Shown here in pieces: positions 25,250-34,141 of a stretch of DNA of 64,000 bases. Made by a program: the position numbers and the translations under genes. Each line of letters starts with the position of its first letter. Positions within the stretch are counted from its first letter, which is position 1. The stretch comes from Cryptomeria japonica (lineage: Eukaryota; Streptophyta; Pinopsida; Cupressales; Cupressaceae). The notes beneath the pieces are model-generated. The model was not told the DNA's origin, did no database searches, and worked only from the letters and a program-made list of their open reading frames with translations. The DNA lies in contig NC_081408.1 in assembly GCF_030272615.1 (NCBI RefSeq), positions 341,149,793 to 341,213,792 on the forward strand, read 5' to 3'.

Positions 25250-25952
25250 GTCCTGTTTGACCTTTTCACACATCACCCCATTACAAATGGCCAATGACAA
25301 CACCTTTGGACACTTGGCATCAAGTGGAAAAAAATATCACTATTTATAGTGGTGTAAGATGCATCTATGACATTGTAAGAGTTGTAAGAAAGCATCTTTG
25401 ACTATGTGTAAGAAGTGGGTAGCCTTTTTTTTGAACATACGGAATTGTTATTTTGTCTTCTAGTGGGTTGTTTTTGTCCTCTAGTATAGTCAAACACCCA
25501 AGTTCAAGAGAAAAGTCTTGAAACTTCTAGAAAGATGCTTTAAAGTCTTGAACACTTGAAATGAGGTTTTTTTTGCATGTAGACTACTTGTCCGGTGGTT
25601 TTGAGTCCATAGTATTGGAAACCATTTATGGTTTCTTGAATTACTTTTTGGCTATGTAATTGAGTCCACAGTATTGGAAACCATTTATGGTTGTTTTGCA
25701 AGTTGTAGAAATAACATTGTGCTACAATGATTCAAACGAAATTGTATTGATGTAACCTTTTTTAGGATTAATACAAGCTATGGATCTCTTTCCAGCACCA
25801 GGTGTAGCATTTTTTTCCCAAAAAGGTTTCTTCACATATATCCTATGTAATGGTTTGCATCTCTTGCATGGTTATTTGCATTTCATCTATGATTTATTAC
25901 TGTTATGCAATTGGATGCTTTGACTTTGCAACATACTTTCATTTGTAAATTA
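25250..25952 (+). repeat. 3' LTR of the copia element (approximate)
   Basis: Begins near TGTTTGACC; its opening (CACACATCACCCCATTACAAATGG) resembles the start of the long-LTR family elsewhere in the window and is not found in the 5' LTR. This may be a chimeric or converted end. It ends near GTAAATTACA. Confidence 0.6.
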
Positions 25953-26042
25953 CATTTTGTTTCCACAAAAACACTAACCCATATAATAACTAGACAATGC
26001 AAGATGAGGACCCCACGTTTACACAAGACAGGATTGTTAATT

Positions 26043-26830
26043 TTATGATGATTTTTAATCATCACATACATTTCATATTATCAAATGTTGTATTCACATG
26101 TTGATACGATATTGTACTTTTTTTAATTCAAATCTAATAGAACTTCCCCAATGTTCTATAGACACATTTGATACATTGCATGAAAACTTTTTTTTTCAAA
26201 GGAATTTGAAGTATGCTTTTAGTTTGCCAAGTTTTCCCATGTCATTGAGTTCAAGTTTAAATTGGGAGCTAAGTTTTGATGAGTCACAAATTTTTTAACT
26301 ATGCTAGAGTTTAATGTTAATCAATGCATAATTTTGTGAGGCAAGGAAAGGAGGGTGTAGTAGAAGAAAAAGTAGTAGGCATGAATTGCATGACATCATG
26401 ATTGATAATGATGTCGAGCCTGAAGAGGAGTCATTGCCTTCTAGTTCATTGGTGAAGCCACAACCTACTAAAAGGAGTAAAGCCCCAACCATCACTAGAT
26501 ATATATGAGGAAGAGAAAAAATAAATTGTTGTAACTTGCATAGAATTAAAAAATTTATGATGATTTTTAATTATCATATACATATCATATTATCAAATGT
26601 TGTATTCACATGTTGACGTGATATTGTACTTTTTTAATTCAAATCCAATAGAACACTTCCCCAATGTTCCATGGACACATTTGATACATTGCATGAACTG
26701 TTTTTTTTTTCAACGGAATTTTAAGCTGCTTTTAGTTTGCCAAGTTTTCCCATGTCATTGAATTCAAGTTAAAATTGTGAACTAAGTTTTGATGAGTTGC
26801 AAATTTTTAACTATGCTAGAGTTTAATCAA
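26043..26830. repeat. pair of direct repeats of about 275 bp
   Basis: 26043-26315 and 26553-26828 match at most positions (same TATCAAATGTTGTATTCACA and TTAGTTTGCCAAGTTTTCCC phrases) with scattered differences. The 237 bases between them contain a short frame with PEEESLPSSSLVKPQPTKR. This could be a small LTR pair or an old local duplication. I found no TG...CA ends. Confidence 0.65.
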
Positions 26831-27842
26831 AGCATAGAATCAATCCTTTGAGAATTTATCTTAAAAATCAGAAAATCTCTGCTAGCTTGCATGCAATTAG
26901 TTCATGATTTAGCAAATGTTGCTTTATGAAAGTAATAGAGTGCTGATGCTTTCAGCTCCATTTGAAACATATCTCATCTAAAATGCACATCTTTAGTATC
27001 ATTATCACACATTGTTCTTTACAGCTCTGGGGTTTGGGGCTCTATCCATAGGTCGTTTGACTTGGACATGCTTTAAGAATTTAAGACAATTACAGTGCAC
27101 TGATACAGTATGGAGTAAGCATAGGTTCCCTCCATTTACAAGTATTTAAAGGGGTTAAGACCATTAGGCAGAATTTTAATGCCCAACCACTCCTAGAACT
27201 ACTTCAAACTATGTCCTTCCTTAACTCTGTTATTCCATGGGTATTGCTCCAAAAGAAAGCAACATTGATATGACAAGCCCTTAAATTGTTTGTCATATGA
27301 GAATAACTACAGAGCCGTCTTCCCCCTATGTATACTCCTCAATGCTCAGCTGAACCTTTTCCTTTTGAAAAGGAGATCAGTAACAGGATTAAGATAAAAA
27401 CAAAAGAGTAAATCCAGATGATATAGGCCTCTCCTCTTCAGCCTTTCAATCCCAGTCTTGCCTCTTATGTTGAGTATTTTCTACAAATTTTTGGTGGCCT
27501 TATTGTCTGTTAATATATTTCAATGAAACAACATACATATAATCTTAGATTCTTTCTTGTGCAGATAAGAATGAAGAAATGCTTACTTTCTACTAAAACA
27601 AATCATATCCCTTGGGAATCAAGATGATAGGATGTGGAGGATCTGAAGTATGTAAGGAGTAGGAACTACAGTGCACTTCATTATTTAGATGCTTAATTTA
27701 TTATGAGAACAGCAGAGCATGGGGTGAAAGGAAGGATGAGATGCAGGTGTAGAGGAGAGGGTATTATCACTATTCAACTACTCTTGGTTGAGATGTCTAC
27801 TGTTTTTAATATCCCAACCAAAGCTTCCTTTTGTTGAGACAT

Positions 27843-27913
27843 GGACCAACTAGGACTCGAACCTAGGACCTTCCATACGCTGTTGGAGTGCTCTACCACT
27901 GAGCTACTCGCCC
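27843..27913 (-). other. tRNA-like unit in the left LTR of the TRIM
   Basis: Minus strand: box A TAGCTCAGTGGTAGAGC and box B GGTTCGAGTCC. The D-arm pairs GCTC/GAGC and the T-arm CTAGG/CCTAG around TTCGAGT. The acceptor arm GGGCGAG/TTGGTCC has one mismatch and wobbles. The anticodon arm pairs 4 of 5 with an 8-base loop, so no reliable anticodon can be called. Likely a captured tRNA or tRNA-derived SINE head serving as Pol III promoter; expression is unknown. Confidence 0.75.
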
Positions 27914-28041
27914 CTCTTGGACCAGTCCATCGTCGGTCCGGGTGTGGCTTATTTCCAACACCAACACCCCCCCTTAAGCCACAACTCTCGTGTGCTTGGG
28001 GCTCCTAGCCTGGACCTGGCTCTGATACCATGTTGAGACAT

Positions 28042-28112
28042 AGACCAGTTAGGACTCGAACCTAGGACCTTCCATATGCTGCTGGAGTGCTCTACCACTG
28101 AGCTACTGGCCC
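28042..28112 (-). other. tRNA-like unit in the right LTR of the TRIM
   Basis: Same fold as the left copy, with a better acceptor arm: GGGCCAG against CTGGTCT pairs at all seven positions, counting G-T wobbles. The T-stem has one changed pair at its base. Both Pol III promoter boxes are intact, as expected if this 5' LTR (minus orientation) drove transcription. Confidence 0.75.
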
Positions 28113-29117
28113 CTCTTGGACCAGTCCATCGTCAGTCCAAGTGTGGCTTATTTCCAACACCAACACCTTTCTCTTTTACTTCAAGAAGCAATGATTTCCA
28201 TGCACCAAACTCTTGGGAGATCTTCTAAACCTACTTGCTTATCTAAACCTTTATTTCTCCTAGCCTTACCTAGCAGAGGTGCCAAGTGTCTTGCAGGCTC
28301 AGCCGTTGATACAAACGGTGAGAAATTAGTCAACTAGAGCACTTTCAGTTTCCTTCAAAGATTGATTTAGAGCACAATAAACAATAATTTGTATACAAAA
28401 AAGATAAATACCATTGTACTTAAACCATTGCTTATCAACATCATGAGATTTATGGGACTTGTTGTGACCTTTTTCACACATCGCCCCATTGCAAATGGGG
28501 ACCCTCCCTTTTTTTTGCTTTCTAGGGTTTTTGTTAGAGTCTCGTGGCCTTCAAGCATCGGTATTGCCAAGTTTGTCAGTTTTGAACGGTTTGAGTCTTA
28601 TGGATTGAAAGTTAGTTTTTGCAAGCCAAGTGATAACAGAGTCTAGATGCTATCAAAGTACATAGAAAGGCCAAAGGACAAAGGATGCAATTGATTTGAA
28701 CAAATTCGAACAACTTTCTATTTTTGGAAAGTTTGTTTTTTTACTTTTTCCTATTTTTTAGGAAGTTTTGTTTTTGGCATTTTTAGCTCGACCCCTAAGA
28801 TGGCTATTTTTAGAAATTTTTCCCTATTTTTTAGGAATGTCTGTTTTTTGCTTTTTTGGAGTGGGGACCCTAGGGTTTGCACTGATACCATTGACCTACA
28901 TCGATCACGATCGAAAATTTTCAAGTTTTGACCCAAAAAGCTAAGTTCCTACATTTTAGGGGTCATGACGCTTCGGATGGGTTACCTGAGTATGGATTTC
29001 AAATACCATGTTAATCTAGCTATAATTGAAGAAGTTATTAAATTTTATAGGTTTTCCAAATTTCTCTAAGTCTGGCTAATCAATGTTTGATGGTGAATGT
29101 ATGTCAGGAGCTCTACA

Positions 29118-30420
29118 AACTCCGCCCTATGGATGATGGAGATGGTCATGTTCTCAGAAAATCCGCCCTCCAATGTGCCCAAGTAGGATAAAGTCCGCCC
29201 TCAAGGTGCACAAGTCATTCAAAGTCCACCTTGCAATGAAAGGTTAAGATAAAAGGCAAGCAAAGTGGCATGAACATGAAAAAGTCCGCCATGGAGGAAA
29301 GAAAAGTCCAAGGTGAAGATGCATAAGTCTCACAAAGGTCCGCCCTAGATGGAAAGGTTTTGAGGTGCATGAAATGAGCAAAGTCCGCCTTGATGTATGG
29401 TGCACAAACACATGGAAGTCCGCCCAAGGTGATGGGTAATGGTGCATGAAGAAAAGTAAAGTCCACTCAAAAGGATATCATTTGGTGCTTAAGTATCTCA
29501 AAGTCCGCCCAAGAAGTAAGGGAAATAACAAAGTTGAAGGATTCTCAAGTCAAGTAGAGTCCGCCCTCCAATGTGCCCAAGTCATTCAAAGTCCGCCTTG
29601 CAATGAAAGGTTAAGATAAAAGGCAAGCAAAGTGGCATGAACATGAAAAAGTCCGCCATGGAGGAGAGAAAAGTCCAAGGTGAAGATGCATAAGTCTCAC
29701 AAAGGTCCACCCTAGATGGAAAGGTTTTGAGGTGCATGAAATGAGCAAAGTCCACCTTGATATATGGTGCACAAACGCATGGAAGTCTGCCCAAGGTGAT
29801 GGGTAATGGTGCATGAAGAAAAGTAAAGTCCGCTCAAAAGGATATCATTCGGTGCTTAAGTATCTCAAAGTCCGCCCAAGAAGTAAGGGAAATAACAAAG
29901 TTGAAGGATTCTCAAGTCAAGTAAAGTCCACCCTCCAATGTGCCCAAGTAGGATAAAGTCTGCCCTCAAGGTGCACAAGTCATTCAAAGTCCGCCTTGCA
30001 ATGAAAGGTTAAGATAAAAGGCAAGCAAAGTGGCATGAACATGAAAAAGTCCGCCATGGAGGAGAGAAAAGTCCAAGGTGAAGATGCATAAGTCTCACAA
30101 AGGTCCGCCCTAGATGGAAAGGTTTTGAGGTGCACGAAATGAGCAAAGTCCGCCTTGATGTATGGTGCACAAACGCATGGAAGTCCGCCCAAGGTGATGG
30201 GTAATGGTACATGAAGAAAAGTAAAGTCCGCTCAAAAGGATATCATTTGGTGCTTAAGTATCTCAAAGTCCGCCCAAGAAGTAAGGGAAATAACAAAGTT
30301 GAAGGATTCTCAAGTCAAGTAAAGTCCACCCTCCTTCAAATCAAGGTGCATACATCAAACAAAGTCCACCTAACCTGCATGGAGCTCAAGATTAGTAAAG
30401 TCTGCCATTAGTAAAGTCCA
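29118..30420. repeat. tandem array of AAAGTCCGCC units with a higher-order repeat
   Basis: About 35 short units begin AAAGTCCGCC or AAAGTCCACC. They are organised into three higher-order copies whose matching landmarks (CCTTGCAATGAAAGGTTAAG) lie at about 29229, 29596 and 29994, giving periods of 367 and 398 bases. The 30-base difference is one extra unit (GTAGGATAAAGTC...) present in copies 1 and 3. The copies are nearly identical, so the higher-order amplification is younger than the LTR's terminal decay. Identical open frames repeated here are by-products. Confidence 0.88.
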
Positions 30421-30742
30421 CCATTAGACAAGCTCCCAATCAGAATCAAATGGTGACAAGAAGAAATCAAATTTCCATACTTAAGACAATTTCTTGACAC
30501 AAATCGGAGAATTCAAAGAAGACATCCAACACGCTGAGGTGGCACCTCGTCATCTTCCGACCAATCAGATTGTTCCGAGTCAGCATGTCCAGGTTCAATG
30601 AACCTAACTTATCCAGAAGCTTCTAGCAAGGCACACTTCACAATGCAACAACCTTCTATTTTTATTGTCGGTTCATATTTAGCAAGAAGGACAAGTGTCC
30701 CAAATGTAATTTTCTCATTGGTCGAGGGCTAGTTAGTTTTGG

Positions 30743-30835
30743 GAAACCCTAATTAGGGTTTTATCTTTCAATTTGGGCCCTTGATCACTATTTGATCTCG
30801 ATCATTCATTATTTTCTGACAAACTATATAAGGCT
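30743..30835 (+). promoter_or_regulatory. LTR promoter block: telo-box palindrome and TATA
   Basis: AAACCCTAATTAGGGTTT (an 18-base palindrome made of two opposed AAACCCTAA telo-boxes) at about 30743-30761, then CTATATAAGG at about 30824. An ATTGGTC phrase (CCAAT-like on the other strand) lies just upstream. The same order recurs in the LTRs at 33543 and 54308. Confidence 0.65.
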
Positions 30836-31238
30836 ACCTCCTCTCATTTGGAGTGTGTGAGGATTTTGATATATTGTTGCGTGAAGGTCATTTTTTCAAT
30901 TGTGCGCTTTCTCTTAAGGCTTTGTAATCTCTATTATTTGAGTGATTAGCATGGTTTCAATTTCCTCAACACATTAGTTAAAAGTTAATTTAGATTTGCT
31001 TTCAAAGTTGTTAGAATTGAATGAAGGATTTGATAAGTATTAATTAACAGTGTATCTCTGCTCATACTTTTGGTGAATGGATGATTTTTATTTCACTGTG
31101 CAAAGTTAGTCTGAGCCTATCCCCTGTGTATGCCAACATTTCGATCATAAGCACAACCTGTTGAAGATTGCACCCGCTTTGTGTAGTTGTCCTCAATGTG
31201 GCGAAGCAAAGTGCGGTTTCCTGAGAACACCCAGTTAA

Positions 31239-31519
31239 TGAAAAATACATTGAATGAATGATTCAATAATTGGATAATCTATTCAACAATATACAAGCGT
31301 ATATAAAGAGATTACAAGGACGATGTTCTAAATTAAGAACAAGTCATTTAAAGTGAACTACTAAAAAGCTAAACGCTAAATAAAGCTTAAAAGCTAATTA
31401 ACTAAAAAGAAAAAGCTAAATGCAAAATAAAGCTTAAAAGCTAATTAACTAAAAAGCAAAATGACCATTAAACAAGGAACTAAATATAGGTGACTAAAAT
31501 ATAATTAAATATTCTAATA
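31239..31519 (-). repeat. 3' LTR (281 bp) of the small LTR element
   Basis: Contains two tandem copies of the AAGCTTAAAAGCTAATTAAC phrase and a TATA-like TATATAAAG on the plus strand. Three of the seven differences from its partner lie in the AAAGCTAAATG phrases. Confidence 0.88.
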
Positions 31520-33065
31520 CCCTCCCTTAATGGTCATTCTATCTACTAACTACCCTACAGAAGACATTGGAGATCTTTTGATCACAAATGAAAATAACAC
31601 TCTGCCACGGTGGAGACCCTCCCTGGATCTGAAAAGTGTTAATGACCAAGAATACCAGAATCCATCCAACCTGACATTGGGTAACCAAACTGAAACCTGA
31701 AACCATGATTTTGAGGAAAAATCGACAAACTCTCCAAAACTGAAGATACAAATCATCATTTTTGTGGAAAAAATCGAACAAAACCCTGAAACTTTGCATG
31801 GCAAGACCCAAAACATCATGTGATAAGACACCAAACATCATGTCATAAAACATCAGACATCACGCGGGAAAACACCAAACAACATCACGTGGTAAAATAC
31901 CAGACATCACATGGTAAAACCCTAATAATTGAGGAAAAAATCAAGCAAAACCCTCCCATGAATTTTTATGGTGAAAAATCAAAAAAAACCACGCAAGCTT
32001 TGCAGATGACAGATAATAATTTTTAAGGAAAAAATTCTAAACCCTACGAACAATATTTGAGGAAAAAAAATGTGAAAACCCTGGGACCTGTAGGACGAGG
32101 TCTGACCTAAATCAATCTGATCAAGGCAATGATGATCAATGATATTCAGATATCGTGAACATGCACTGTTTCCAGGTGTTGTAGCAGTTGTTGAACTTTT
32201 GACTGTGTTCCAACATGATGTTGGTCAAAGATGCCATCACGAAAATGGAAGTTGAATGAGGTCAACCTAGTGAAAGCATGAGACAGAAGAATCTGATTCA
32301 AAAATCAAAATAGAAGCAGCTGCACAAAAAATCTGAAACACTGGAGGAGAATTCTTATACGAATTCCAAGGCACAAATTTCGAGGTTTGGAAAAAACCCA
32401 GAAATTAAAAAATTTATGCAAACTTAAAACAGCATAAACGGTGCCCAGAAAACACCAAAATTCCCGACGTCCACAGAATTAGCAGAAATTGCGGACTGTT
32501 TTTAAAATCCAAGGCAAATTCGCTGGCACAAAATTTGAGGCACGAAAAACAAGGCACACAAAAAAACTGAGAGCAATTCAAAAAAGCTCTCGAAAAACCC
32601 ACCAAGAATATGGATTCAGAATGTAGATCTGACAGCTCAAAAATTGAGGCATGGAAAACGATGCACCCAGAAAAATATGACAACGACCCAGTTGAGGTCT
32701 CGAAAAACCCACCAAGAATCTGCAACCAAAATAAAATTTAGACTTGAACTGAAGGGTCAAAACCCTAGTCGAAAATTGCAGAAACCCTAGGAAAATTTTT
32801 AATCTGCAAAAAAAAAACCCCAGGTTGCAGGCCCGAAAATCTCCATAACCCTAAAAAAAACATGAATTGCTACCCAGCACAAAGGAATTCACCCACGAAC
32901 CAGAAACCCTTGAAACCCTCAAAAAGCCTTCAAAAAAACAAAATCGTTTTTTTATAAAAAAACAATTAAAAAAAAATCTGGAAAATATTCTAGAAAGAAG
33001 GCCATGAATTTTTATTAAAAAATTCGCCAAACTTTAAAAAATCCCATCGACCCACTCTGATACCA

Positions 33066-33346
33066 TGAAAAATAAATTGAATGAATGATTCAATAATCGA
33101 ATAATCTATTCAACAATATACAAGCATATATAAAGAGATTACAAGGACGATGTTCTAAATTAAGAATAAGTCATTTAAAGTGAACTACTAAAAAGCTAAA
33201 CGCTAAATAAAGCTTAAAAGCTAATTAACTAAAAAGAAAAAGCTAAATGCTAAATAAAGCTTAAAAGCTAATTAACTAAAAAGCTAAATGACCATTAAAC
33301 AAGGAACTAAATATAGGTGACTAAAATATAATTAAATATTCTAATA
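33066..33346 (-). repeat. 5' LTR (281 bp) of the small LTR element
   Basis: Adjacent to the primer binding site; full-length match to 31239-31519 with no length difference. Confidence 0.88.
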
Positions 33347-34141
33347 GTTAATACCGTCTCCAGAATTCATAGGTTTAGATCAGCTTTCTCAACCCTATCC
33401 CCTTTTCCTTTTTTTGAAAGTCTAAATCCCGGAAAATCCAAAAAAAGAGAAAGAACCTAAAATTGATAAATCCATCTAAGTCCAAAAGCTTGAAAGACAT
33501 TCATAAATGTAAGTCCCCCTTAAGATTTTCAGCATACACTACTATTGTGACGTATTCACACATCGCCCCATTGCAAATGGGGACCCCTGCTTTTTGCTTT
33601 CTAGGGTTTGTTTTCTAGGTCTTTTAGGGTTTTGTCTGTTAGCCTTTGTAGGATGAGTGTTGTCGAGGGGATCGTTGGATTGTAGGCTTTGCTTGAGCCA
33701 GGGTGAGTCCACGGTGCCCCAGAATTAGGGTTTCTTTGAGAGTCTTCCTTAGGGCCTGGTTTTGCTCTTGTTACTAATTGTGTCTTGCTTGGTGAGTGAG
33801 TATCATTCTTGAAGGTCCGAGCTAGGTCAAGTTGGTGAGTGATGAAGTCTGAAATGTCATCCTAATCTTCAAATGCCCAGAAAATTTGGCTAAGTCTGGA
33901 ATGTCCTGATCCTGAAATTTGGCTAAGTCTGGAATGTCCTGATCCTGAAATTTGACTAAGTCTGGAAAACTGAAGAATCCTCCAAAAACTAGATTTTGCA
34001 ATATAACTCGTAGAGGTCCGAAACCACTCTCAAACATCCTGAAAGTATATATGGAATATAACTTAAAGTATAAGTGACATTTCTTATACTTAAATGTTAT
34101 ATTCCATAAAATGATCCTGATGGAGAGTTCAAAATGTCAAA

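Larger units (their letters stand above)
22160..25955 (+). mobile_element. decayed Ty1/copia retrotransposon lacking reverse transcriptase
   Basis: Two similar flanking blocks (22160-22798 and 25250-25952) are the LTRs. They share the GGTGTAAGA, GTAAGAAAGCAT, TCTAGTGGGTT and ACCATTTATGGTT phrases in the same order. Between them lie gag, protease, pre-integrase and integrase remnants in copia order. Reverse transcriptase and RNase H are absent: the integrase-linked region runs straight into the 3' LTR. The LTRs differ at many sites, so the element is old. Confidence 0.78.
27832..28165 (-). mobile_element. complete TRIM with tRNA-like sequence in each LTR
   Basis: Two 135-bp LTRs (27832-27966 and 28031-28165), TGTTG...CAACA, surround a 64-bp interior. 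Perfect 5-bp duplication CCTTT at 27827-27831 and 28166-28170. On the minus strand the primer binding site TGGTATCAGAGC (28030-28019) directly abuts the 5' LTR, and AAGGGGGGG (27975-27967) is the polypurine tract directly before the 3' LTR. There is no coding capacity. The LTRs differ at about 9 of 135 sites, mostly transitions. Each LTR contains a 71-base tRNA-like unit. Confidence 0.92.
31239..33346 (-). mobile_element. small non-autonomous LTR retrotransposon, 2,108 bp
   Basis: Identical-length 281-bp LTRs (31239-31519 and 33066-33346) with about 7 differences (near 97.5% identity), flanked by the perfect duplication GTTAA (31234-31238, 33347-33351). On the minus strand TGGTATCAGAGTGGG (33065-33051) abuts the 5' LTR and AAGGGAGGG (31528-31520) precedes the 3' LTR. 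The 1,546-bp interior holds no convincing protein. It has short repeats (CTCGAAAAACCCACCAAGAAT twice, near 32588 and 32698; CATCATG/CATCACG phrases near 31815-31915). LTR ends are TA...CA on the minus strand, not TG...CA. Confidence 0.9.

Noticed and set aside
27832-28165. Two ordinary nuclear tRNA genes
   Set aside because: Each unit lies at the same place in LTRs with PBS, PPT and target duplication, has an 8-base anticodon loop and no clear anticodon, so they are element parts.
27832-28165. Cassandra-type 5S rRNA in the TRIM
   Set aside because: The conserved internal promoter region is of the tRNA A/B-box type; I see no 5S box C sequence.
29215-30212. Open frames of 67-83 codons appearing in triplicate on the minus strand
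   Set aside because: They repeat exactly with the higher-order tandem array and are by-products of its periodicity.
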